Part shown: in pieces, positions 57,324 to 64,000 of the stretch
Numbering within the stretch: the first letter of the stretch is position 1
Layout: each line of letters opens with the position of its first letter
Origin: Thioclava sp. GXIMD4216
Lineage (GTDB): Bacteria > Pseudomonadota > Alphaproteobacteria > Rhodobacterales > Rhodobacteraceae
DNA length: 64,000 bases
Reading direction: 5' to 3'
Assembly (NCBI RefSeq): GCF_037949285.1
Contig: NZ_CP149926.1
Location: 847,501 to 911,500 of the forward strand
Made by a program: the position numbers and the translations under genes
Notes under the pieces: model-generated
Databases searched by the model: none
What the model saw: only the letters and a program-made list of their open reading frames with translations
What the model was told of the DNA's origin: nothing

Positions 57324-59123
57324 ATGACCGATCTCGACCGTATTCGCAATTTCTCCATCGTGGCGCATATCGACCACGGTAAATCCACTCTCGCCGACCG
57401 GCTCATCCAGATGACCGGGACGGTGGCCGAACGTGACATGAAGGCGCAGCTTCTTGATGCGATGGATATCGAGCGCGAGCGCGGTATTACGATCAAGGCG
57501 AACTCTGTCCGGATCGAATATCCGGCGAAGGATGGCAAAACCTACATCCTGAACCTGATCGACACCCCCGGCCACGTCGACTTCGCCTATGAGGTCTCGC
57601 GCTCCATGCAGGCCGTTGAGGGCTCGCTTCTGGTGGTCGATGCCTCGCAGGGCGTCGAGGCGCAGACGCTGGCCAACGTCTATCAGGCCATTGATGCCGA
57701 CCATGAAATTGTGCCGGTCCTCAACAAGATCGACCTTCCCGCCGCCGATCCGGAACGGGTGAAGGAAAACATCGAAGACGTGATCGGCATCGATGCGTCG
57801 GATGCCGTGGAAATCTCGGCCAAGACCGGCCTTGGTATCCCCGATGTGCTGGAAGCCATTGTCCACCGTCTGCCCGCGCCCAAGGGCGAGCGGGACGCAC
57901 CGCTGAAGGCCATGCTGGTCGATAGCTGGTATGACAGCTATCTGGGCGTTGTCGTTCTGATCCGCGTCATGGATGGCGTGATCAAGAAGGGCGACCAGAT
58001 CAAGATGATGAAGACGGGCGCCACCTATAAGCTGGACCGCCTGTCCGTGCTCAAACCGCAGATGGTCGATATTGCCGAGCTGGGTCCGGGCGAGATCGGG
58101 GTGTTTACCGCCTCGATCAAGCAGGTGCGCGACACCAAGGTGGGCGATACGATCACCCATGACAAAAAGCCCTGTGCGCAACCGCTTCCGGGCTTCAAAC
58201 CGTCGATTCCGGTGGTGTTCTGTGGTCTGTTCCCCGTTGATGCTGCCGATTTCGAGGCCTTGCGTGACGCGATCGAAAAGCTTCAGCTGAACGACGCGTC
58301 CTTCAGTGCCGAGATGGAGACCTCGGCGGCGCTTGGGTTCGGCTTCCGGTGTGGCTTCCTTGGTCTTTTGCACCTCGAGGTGATCCGCGACCGTCTGGAA
58401 CGCGAATATGATCTGGACCTGATCACAACGGCGCCCTCGGTGGTGTTCAAGCTGCATATGAAGGATGGCGAGGTCATCGACCTGCATAACCCCGCGGATA
58501 TGCCGGATCTGACCTATGTCGACCATATCGAAGAGCCGCGTATCAAGGCCACGATCATGGTGCCCGACGAATATCTGGGCGATGTGCTCAAGCTGTGTCA
58601 GGACCGTCGCGGGATCCAAATGGACCTGACCTATGCGGGCTCGCGCGCGATGGCGGTTTATGACCTGCCGCTGTCCGAGGTGGTCTTCGACTTTTATGAC
58701 CGTCTGAAATCGGTGACCAAAGGCTATGCGTCCTTCGATTATCAGCTGATCGGCTATCGTGAGGATTTCCTTGTGAAAATGTCGATCCTCGTGAATGACG
58801 AGCCGGTGGATGCGCTGGCGATCATGGTCCATCGCGACCGCGCCGAGGCCCGTGGCCGTGCCATGTGCGAAAAGCTGAAGGACCTGATCCCGCGGCATAT
58901 GTTCAAGATTCCGATTCAGGCCGCGATCGGTGCCCGCGTGATCGCGCGCGAGACCCTTTCGGCCATGCGCAAGGACGTGACCGCCAAATGTTATGGCGGG
59001 GACGCGACGCGGAAGAAGAAGCTGCTTGAAAAGCAGAAAGCCGGTAAGAAGAAGATGCGGCAGTTCGGCAAGGTCGAAATCCCGCAATCGGCCTTTATCG
59101 CCGCGCTCAAAATGGATGATTGA
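57324..59123 (+). CDS. lepA: Elongation factor 4 (LepA)
   Basis: A 599-residue ribosome-associated GTPase, same length as E. coli LepA, thought to aid translation initiation and 30S assembly or back-translocation. G1 is [16 protein letters not shown], switch [18 protein letters not shown]4 LNKIDLP. The LepA-specific C-terminal domain has [20 protein letters not shown] and ends with a Lys-rich segment. There is no Shine-Dalgarno; CTATATATATC lies 10-18 bases before the ATG, so the leader may be very short. Confidence 0.97.
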   Translation: MTDLDRIRNFSIVAHIDHGKSTLADRLIQMTGTVAERDMKAQLLDAMDIERERGITIKANSVRIEYPAKDGKTYILNLIDTPGHVDFAYEVSRSMQAVEGSLLVVDASQGVEAQTLANVYQAIDADHEIVPVLNKIDLPAADPERVKENIEDVIGIDASDAVEISAKTGLGIPDVLEAIVHRLPAPKGERDAPLKAMLVDSWYDSYLGVVVLIRVMDGVIKKGDQIKMMKTGATYKLDRLSVLKPQMVDIAELGPGEIGVFTASIKQVRDTKVGDTITHDKKPCAQPLPGFKPSIPVVFCGLFPVDAADFEALRDAIEKLQLNDASFSAEMETSAALGFGFRCGFLGLLHLEVIRDRLEREYDLDLITTAPSVVFKLHMKDGEVIDLHNPADMPDLTYVDHIEEPRIKATIMVPDEYLGDVLKLCQDRRGIQMDLTYAGSRAMAVYDLPLSEVVFDFYDRLKSVTKGYASFDYQLIGYREDFLVKMSILVNDEPVDALAIMVHRDRAEARGRAMCEKLKDLIPRHMFKIPIQAAIGARVIARETLSAMRKDVTAKCYGGDATRKKKLLEKQKAGKKKMRQFGKVEIPQSAFIAALKMDD

Positions 59124-59128
59124 CATCG

Positions 59129-59155
59129 CCGCCCCCTCGGGGGCGGTTTTGTTTT
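59129..59155. terminator. Terminator between lepA and the Hint gene
   Basis: CCGCCCCC (59129-59136) and GGGGGCGG (59139-59146) pair perfectly, followed by TTTTGTTTT. It serves lepA; the end of the convergent gene overlaps it. Confidence 0.85.
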
Positions 59156-60179
59156 ACAGGCCCAGATAATCGGCAAGCATTCGGCCCTCATGCGCGGTGA
59201 GACAGGGGCGGGCAAGCGCGGGCGGCGAGGCGGCAAGCTCTGGGAAAAGCTGCAGGAAAGCGCGACGCTGTGGCTGTTGCAGACTGGCCAGTCCGGCTTG
59301 ACCGGGGTGGAAGCTTTCGGACGGAATGCCATTGGCCGAGATGATTTCGTGGGTGTCGAAGAGCAGATGGAAATAATCGACCATCCCGCCTTGCCGGATA
59401 TAGATCGTGCGGTCGTTCTGGAGATCGCTTGCGCAGACAAGCACCTCGTCCTCGTCAAACAGACATTCGGCCTGCCAGCCGCGCATCAGCATCCGGTGCT
59501 GTTGCGACACCTCAAGCGGCTGCGTGTTGCCAAGTGTCCCTGCGGCAAAACGGATGGGCGCAAAACGGTCTTTCGCCTCGACACGGCGATGCCCGATCCA
59601 GAGGATCGGTTGCGGCCCGTGATCGGCGGTCTGCACGAAATCCCCCTTTTGGAGCGTTTCAACAGGGCGCGGCCCGTAGAGTGTGTCGATCAGTGTGCCC
59701 GCCCCGAAACATAGGGGAAACCGCAATGCATTCTGGTTGCTGAGGGTAAATTGCAACCGCGCGTTTGCCAGGATCAGGCGTCGGAGTGCCGCAATACCGA
59801 GGCCGCATAGACCCGCATCGGTACAAGCGGCTTCGAGGAGCGCGGCAAGCAGCGTTTCGGGACCAGCGTCCGGATAGCAGACATAGCTGGTGCCCGCCAC
59901 GTCCCATGCGCTGACATCGACAGGCGTTCCGGTCGTCAGGCGGTAGCCTTGCAATGTGATGAGGGCCGTGGCCGTGCCGCTACCGACATAGCGGGGCGTA
60001 TTCCCGCACCATTGCCGATGGGCATGATCGTCTTGATCCGTGCCGATGGCCCCCATCCCGAACGGGAGGCCGCCTGTGCTTTCGGTCCGGAAACTGCGTG
60101 CTCTTGGGGCGGCCTCGGGGGCAAGCAAACCGCCCGTATAGGATTGGACCAGTCCGAAATCTTGCCGGTGCAATGTCAT
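59154..60179 (-). CDS. Hint-domain (intein-like) protein
   Basis: A 341-residue protein of a Rhodobacteraceae type. A Hint domain begins near residue 150 with FPLCFGAGTLIDTLYGPRPV, where the Cys-Phe-x-x-G-T pattern is the N-terminal splicing/cleavage nucleophile site, and continues ETLQKGDFVQTADHGPQPIL, VSQQHRMLMRG (with the block B-like His) and DYFHLLFDTHEIISANGIPS. The N-terminal 150 residues contain no signal peptide I recognise. Such proteins are often exported or linked to RTX secretion; self-cleavage is inferred. Confidence 0.8.
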   Translation of the reverse strand: MTLHRQDFGLVQSYTGGLLAPEAAPRARSFRTESTGGLPFGMGAIGTDQDDHAHRQWCGNTPRYVGSGTATALITLQGYRLTTGTPVDVSAWDVAGTSYVCYPDAGPETLLAALLEAACTDAGLCGLGIAALRRLILANARLQFTLSNQNALRFPLCFGAGTLIDTLYGPRPVETLQKGDFVQTADHGPQPILWIGHRRVEAKDRFAPIRFAAGTLGNTQPLEVSQQHRMLMRGWQAECLFDEDEVLVCASDLQNDRTIYIRQGGMVDYFHLLFDTHEIISANGIPSESFHPGQAGLASLQQPQRRAFLQLFPELAASPPALARPCLTAHEGRMLADYLGL

Positions 60180-60510
60180 AGGGAAACTCCGAAGACGTGT
60201 CTGATCAACAGGGCACTGGCTATCGGGCAATGAGGTAGAACAACGGGACAAAAGCGATACGGAAACTGCCACCGAGCGACAAAAGCCGCAAGGTTGACCA
60301 TAAGGGCGGTGGCGGAAGGTGAGTCTTTTGTTGAAATCCTACCTTATCAAAAAATCTATGAATTGAAACGTTTGACAACCCACGCTTCGCGAAATGGCGT
60401 CATTTTATGCGCTGACCTGATGATGTATCGGTAAACCTGTTCATTCCGATAAAGAGGGTCGGATGAATTGGGGGCGGATGCCGTTTTTTGCAGCACGGCT
60501 GGGCTATGGG
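60180..60510. other. AT-richer intergenic stretch without a gene
   Basis: 331 bases between the Hint gene start and the stop of the AEC transporter gene (both leftward). It must hold the Hint gene promoter. I see no convincing small gene, RNA or terminator in it. Confidence 0.5.
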
Positions 60511-61440
60511 CTAGCGCAGCAGGTAAAGGAGCGCCGAAAGCGTGAAGAAGGACAGCGCGGTTGCGGTAATCAGCGCCGTGGCCGCAACATCCTCGCGGTG
60601 GAAGCGGATACCGAAAAGCATATAGACCGACATCATGGGCAGGGCGGCATTGACGATGGCTGCGGCTTGCAATGTGCCCAGATCGCTATGGGTGCCTAAA
60701 AACAGCAGGCTGGTTGCGCCGACCAGCAGCGGATGGCCCAGCAGTTTGCAAAGGGTGATCCGGATCACGCCCCAACGGAACGTCTTGAGCGATAGCTCTG
60801 CCACCGCGCCGCCAACTGCCAGCAAGGCAATCGGCGCGGCCACGGGGGTCATCAGCCGGATCGCCTCCAGAAGCACCGTGGGCAGCCCGAGCCCCGTTGC
60901 TTTCCAGACCAGTCCCGACAGGGCACCGATCAACAGCGGGTTGGTCAGGATTCCGGCAAACAGGCGCCGCAGCTTGGCCCATGTCAGGCCGCTTTCCACC
61001 TCGATCACGCTGACCGCCAATGGCGTGATAATGAGGTTTTCGATCAGAAGTGCCATCGCGAAAATGTCGAAAGCGATCTGCTGGCCGAAAACGAAGGTCG
61101 AGATCGGCAGGCCGAAAAAGGCCGAATTCGAGCACGAACACCCCATTGCCTCGAAGGCGCGCACGCCGTGGGGCTTGCCTGCAAGCAAGGCTGTGCCATA
61201 GCCCAGCCCGTAGCTTAGCAGTGACCCGATCGTGTAGGAAATGAAAATAGCCGGATGCAGCGCCGTGTCATGATCTCCGGCCGCAACGGCTGCAAAAACC
61301 ACAAGCGGCAGGAAAAACCGGATCACCAGCCGCCCTGCGCCGCGCAGATCTGCCGCCGCGATATAGCGGATGCGGATCAGGACGAAGCCCACCACAATCA
61401 GGATGTAAATCGGTAAGATCAGGCGAATAATGTCAGACAT
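60511..61440 (-). CDS. AEC-family transporter (auxin efflux carrier-like)
   Basis: A 309-residue inner-membrane permease with about ten helices in two inverted halves, e.g. MSDIIRLILPIYILIVVGFV at the start and VTSLLFLGTHSDLGTL-like segments near the end. The AEC family exports or imports organic acids such as malate or malonate. Features include AALLAGKPHGVRAFEAMGCS followed by NSAFFGLPIS, where the conserved Asn breaks a helix. ATG 61440 is preferred over 61449. Substrate not identifiable. Confidence 0.88.
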   Translation of the reverse strand: MSDIIRLILPIYILIVVGFVLIRIRYIAAADLRGAGRLVIRFFLPLVVFAAVAAGDHDTALHPAIFISYTIGSLLSYGLGYGTALLAGKPHGVRAFEAMGCSCSNSAFFGLPISTFVFGQQIAFDIFAMALLIENLIITPLAVSVIEVESGLTWAKLRRLFAGILTNPLLIGALSGLVWKATGLGLPTVLLEAIRLMTPVAAPIALLAVGGAVAELSLKTFRWGVIRITLCKLLGHPLLVGATSLLFLGTHSDLGTLQAAAIVNAALPMMSVYMLFGIRFHREDVAATALITATALSFFTLSALLYLLR

Positions 61441-61596
61441 CGGGGGCACCGTTTCTCTCGCCTTGCCTTGATAGCATGCAAGAAACGGGGTGCAACGTGA
61501 ATGAAATCCCTCTTTTGGCGCTAAAATGTCGGTTTCGGTCTTGACCGGTTTTCCCTAGCTGCGAATTAGGCAGGGAACGCGCGGCAGGGATGTCTG

Positions 61597-62709
61597 ATGA
61601 AGGTTTTATTTGAGTGCGGCCCGCTGGGGAAAGAGACGTGTTTTGACGCGCCAGCCGAGATTTTACGGGCCGACAGTCCAGAAGAGGTTCCCGCAGTTCT
61701 GGCGCGGATCGAGCGGTTGCGGGCTGAAGGGTTCTGGCTGGCGGGGCTGTTTTCCTACGAGTTGGGCTATTGCTTCTCCGAGAAACTCGCCGCGCTTCTG
61801 CCCGAGGAACGGCGTGATCCGCTGATTGCGATGGCGGCCTATCCCGCGCCGCGGGTTGCCGCGCCGCAGACCGGCGAGGCGCATGTGCACGATCTGGTGC
61901 CGCTCTGGTCGGCGGCCGATCACGCACGGGCATTCGACCGTTTGGCCGAACATATCCGCGCGGGAGATTGCTATCAGGTCAATCTGACCTTTCCCATTCG
62001 GGGCCGTCTTTCGGGGCAGGCCGAGGCGCTTTACGCCCGTATGTCGCAGCACGCCCCCATGCCGCATGGGGCCTTTCTGGATTTGGGCGATGTGCAATAT
62101 GTATCCCGCTCGCCGGAACTGTTTTTCGAGGTCGAGCCGGAGGGAAAGATCCGGACGCGCCCGATGAAAGGAACCCGTCCGCGAGAGGCCGATCCGCTCT
62201 CCGATCAGGCGCAGATCGAGGACTTGTACTCCTCCGAGAAGGATCGCGCCGAGAATCTGATGATCGTTGATCTGCTGCGCAATGACCTGTCGCGTGTGTC
62301 GCGGCTGGGCAGCGTCAAGGTGCCCGAACTGTTCAGGATAGAAACCTATCCCACTGTCCATCAGATGGTTTCAACGGTCGAGGCGCGGTTATGGCCCGAG
62401 AGTGGCGCGGCAGAGATTATCAAGGCGCTCTTTCCCTGTGGCTCCATCACGGGCGCGCCGAAAATCCGTGCCATGCAAATTATCCGCGATCTCGAACCCT
62501 GGGCGCGCGGGGCCTATTGCGGGGCTATCGGCTGGATGGCACCGGATGGTGGGATGCGCTTCAATGTGGCGATCCGCACATTGCGCTGCGAAGCGGAAGA
62601 GGTCACGCTAAATGTCGGGGGCGGGATCGTCTATGACAGCCGCGCCGAGGCCGAATATGAGGAAGCGCTATGGAAAAGTCGCTATGCCGGACCTGTCCGC
62701 CCGATCTGA
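61597..62709 (+). CDS. pabB: Aminodeoxychorismate synthase component I
   Basis: A 370-residue chorismate-binding enzyme of p-aminobenzoate and folate synthesis, aminating chorismate at C4. TRPMKGTRPREADP carries the Lys of the PabB-type K-G-T motif (TrpE has Ala), supporting PabB over anthranilate synthase. MIVDLLRNDLSRVSRLGSVK and FPCGSITGAPKIRAMQII are canonical. It is shorter than E. coli PabB (453) because the N-terminal domain is reduced, as usual in alphaproteobacteria. The amidotransferase PabA is not here. Confidence 0.92.
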   Translation: MKVLFECGPLGKETCFDAPAEILRADSPEEVPAVLARIERLRAEGFWLAGLFSYELGYCFSEKLAALLPEERRDPLIAMAAYPAPRVAAPQTGEAHVHDLVPLWSAADHARAFDRLAEHIRAGDCYQVNLTFPIRGRLSGQAEALYARMSQHAPMPHGAFLDLGDVQYVSRSPELFFEVEPEGKIRTRPMKGTRPREADPLSDQAQIEDLYSSEKDRAENLMIVDLLRNDLSRVSRLGSVKVPELFRIETYPTVHQMVSTVEARLWPESGAAEIIKALFPCGSITGAPKIRAMQIIRDLEPWARGAYCGAIGWMAPDGGMRFNVAIRTLRCEAEEVTLNVGGGIVYDSRAEAEYEEALWKSRYAGPVRPI

Positions 62710-63314
62710 ACGTTATCGAAACCTTCCGTGTGGATGCGGGGCATATCGCCTTCTGGCCGCTCCATCTGGCCAGATTGCAGCGAACCTGCCTGAAACTCGA
62801 GATACCCTTTGATGCCAAGGCTGTGCAGGCGGCCTTGGCCGCATTGCCGAAAGAGGGGGTATTGAGGGGGCGGCTGACCGTGGATCTGGCCGGCAGGCCG
62901 ACATTGGGCTTCGCGGATTTGCCTGCCACGAAAACGGTCTGGAACGTCGCGATTGCCCCGCAGATGCTGCGTTCGGATGATCCTTGGCTATCTGTCAAGA
63001 CAACCCAGCGGGGGCTCTATGACACGTTCCGCGCCAACTTGCCGCAGGGGATCGACGAGTGGATCTTCCTGAATGAGCAGGGGCGGCTTTGCGAGGGCAC
63101 GATCACCAATATATTTGTTGGCGAGCTGCAAAACCTGCGGACGCCACCTTGCGCGGCGGGACTTCTGCCGGGGGTTCTACGGCAAAGTCTTTTGGAAGCG
63201 GGCCACGCTTATGAAGATGATCTTGCCCCGAGCGACCTGCGTGACGGCTTCTGGATTGGCAATGCGCTGCGCGGCTTGATCCCCGCGCAGCTTGTTGCAG
63301 TGGAAAGGGCATAG
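62670..63314 (+). CDS. pabC: Aminotransferase class IV, probable aminodeoxychorismate lyase
   Basis: A 214-residue PLP enzyme of fold type IV that would release pyruvate from aminodeoxychorismate to give p-aminobenzoate. PLP Lys is in WLSVKTTQRGLYD; FLNEQGRLCEGTITNIFVGE is the conserved phosphate-binding region, and LPGVLRQSLLEAG follows. It is shorter than the E. coli enzyme (269). The ATG at 62670 overlaps the end of pabB by 40 bases in another frame, so coupling is tight. Confidence 0.88.
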   Translation: MEKSLCRTCPPDLNVIETFRVDAGHIAFWPLHLARLQRTCLKLEIPFDAKAVQAALAALPKEGVLRGRLTVDLAGRPTLGFADLPATKTVWNVAIAPQMLRSDDPWLSVKTTQRGLYDTFRANLPQGIDEWIFLNEQGRLCEGTITNIFVGELQNLRTPPCAAGLLPGVLRQSLLEAGHAYEDDLAPSDLRDGFWIGNALRGLIPAQLVAVERA

Positions 63315-63343
63315 GCGCCTATCTGTTTGAGACAGGCGCCTAT
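63311..63343. terminator. Hairpin between the convergent pabC and right-edge genes
   Basis: ATAGGCGCCT (63311-63320) and AGGCGCCTAT (63334-63343) are perfect reverse complements with a 13-base loop; the left arm contains the pabC TAG. No clear T run, so possibly a bidirectional 3'-end structure. Confidence 0.5.
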
Positions 63344-63348
63344 TGTGG

Positions 63349-64000
63349 TCAGTTCAGGCTCTCAAGAAGCTGGCTGAGCGCGTCTCGTTCTTCCGCACTC
63401 TGGTTAAGAAGGCGCTGCGCATTTGACAGTTCTCCATCAGCGGGGGCCTCGGGCGAGGGATTGGCCAGATCAAAGGCCTGAACAAAGGCTTTTTCCGAGT
63501 CAGATCCGGATTGCGCCAGCGCCGTCCAGTCCCGACGACGCAAGGCGCTATCCGGACTTTCATCCGAAAGCTGCGGGGCGGCGCCGCCTTGGTTCAGGGC
63601 ATCTCCGCCGGCAAAGTAGTTTTGCGCCTGCACGCGGATCGCCTGTGCCTCGTCACTTTCCAGCCCGCTGACATAGGTCATTGCCGCCGGGCCGTCATGC
63701 TCCAGCAGTGCTGCCTTCGCCATCAGAAGGCGCGATGCAGGAGAGAGAGGCTGATCCGATTGCAGCAGGCTTTGCACATTGCTTGGCAGCCCCAGATCAA
63801 TCAGGCGCTTGGCAATAAGCTGGTAATCTGCCGTGTCCAGCCCTGCTTGGGCGATGACGTCCTTATGCTGGAAATAGAAGACCAGAAGATCCTGATCCGC
63901 GAGATCGCGGATCGCGCGTTGTAGGATCATTTTGCGGCTCGAGTCATGCAGAGGCGCATCCAGTGTTTTCGGCCAGTTCGCCAAAGTGGTCATGGCACCG
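63349..64000 (-). CDS. Protein of unknown function, cut by the window edge
   Basis: At least 214 residues. The frame stays open from the first ATG (63993) to the right edge, so the real start may lie outside. The visible part is helical and acidic, with repeat-like helical pairs (LIAKRLIDLGLPSNVQSLL, SRLLMAKAALLEHDGPAAMT) suggestive of TPR-like helices, and ends ERDALSQLLESLN. No signal peptide is visible in this part. I do not recognise the family. Confidence 0.65.
   Translation of the reverse strand, partial: GAMTTLANWPKTLDAPLHDSSRKMILQRAIRDLADQDLLVFYFQHKDVIAQAGLDTADYQLIAKRLIDLGLPSNVQSLLQSDQPLSPASRLLMAKAALLEHDGPAAMTYVSGLESDEAQAIRVQAQNYFAGGDALNQGGAAPQLSDESPDSALRRRDWTALAQSGSDSEKAFVQAFDLANPSPEAPADGELSNAQRLLNQSAEERDALSQLLESLN

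Noticed and set aside
57306-59126. A 606-codon open frame antisense to lepA
   Set aside because: Mirror of the lepA reading frame; no independent start signal or motif.
61541-61569. TTGACC-N17-AATTAG before pabB as a promoter
   Set aside because: The -10 match is weak and such elements are frequent by chance; not reported as a feature.
1-64000. tRNA, rRNA, CRISPR, prophage or intact transposon
   Set aside because: I looked for clover-leaf arms, rRNA cores, regularly spaced repeats, integrase or phage structural genes and terminal inverted repeats, and saw none.

Overview
The window is a chromosomal segment of an alphaproteobacterium, most probably a member of the Rhodobacteraceae (Rhodobacter/Paracoccus/roseobacter type). 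Three things point there: high GC with strong third-position GC bias (which creates many long antisense open frames), a usp / ccoNOQP / ccoGHIS / fnrL / hemN aerobic-anaerobic switch region typical of that family, and proteins of Rhodobacteraceae style (FnrL-like Fnr, membrane-anchored cytochrome c, Hint-domain protein, SPOR-tailed D,D-carboxypeptidase). I see no rRNA, tRNA, CRISPR array, prophage or intact insertion sequence. Genus-level placement is not possible by eye.

Layout. (1) 94-4566: ectoine osmoprotectant locus, a MarR-type regulator (ectR) divergent from ectA-ectB-ectC-ask, closed by a terminator. (2) 4690-6445: an ABC ATPase without a permease, divergent from a small CHCC zinc-finger protein, then a globin. 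A degenerate gap without a convincing gene follows (6446-7032). (3) 7033-13072: polA, a zinc/cation diffusion facilitator, and a leftward group of a DUF1285 protein, a hydroxypyruvate-isomerase-like protein and a glycosyltransferase. (4) 13151-19942: a tightly overlapping operon of a MoxR AAA+ ATPase, a DUF58 protein and two large membrane-anchored proteins, followed by the membrane cytochrome c gene cycM. (5) 20769-27856: the peptide ABC transporter yejABEF with a glycosyltransferase translationally coupled to its end.

(6) 28006-40673: the oxygen-response core. hemN and fnrL are divergent and share one Fnr box. A PhzF-like gene and a lipoprotein gene follow. Then a universal stress protein gene is divergent from ccoNOQP (cbb3 oxidase), and ccoGHIS encodes cbb3 assembly and copper supply. 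Good Fnr boxes (TTGA[T/C]-N4-[A/G]TCAA) lie at 29397, 32541, 32594 and 36318, so the whole block looks like one FnrL regulon. (7) 40931-47367: a SPOR-tailed D,D-carboxypeptidase with a full CtrA-type motif upstream, a HAD hydrolase, clpS, an RsmC-like methyltransferase, an SDR, a lipoprotein and aerobic hemF. (8) 47484-53697: DEAD-box helicase, hrpB helicase, a DUF3108 protein and meaB. (9) 53732-57118: copper-related and small genes (PCu(A)C chaperone with a Met/His tail, small exported protein, rpmB, sirtuin, low-molecular-weight tyrosine phosphatase, small exported protein, HMA copper chaperone). (10) 57324-64000: lepA, a Hint-domain protein, an AEC-family exporter, pabB-pabC for folate, and a gene cut by the right edge.

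I did not find a clearly undescribed multi-gene system. The observations most worth testing are regulatory: the Fnr box abutting the fnrL start codon and probably giving a leaderless hemN transcript, the pair of Fnr boxes 53 bp apart, a CtrA site upstream of the carboxypeptidase gene, perfect inverted repeats in front of ectA and yejA, and the coupling of a glycosyltransferase to the yej operon. Functional names rest on motif recognition and gene context, not on database searches.
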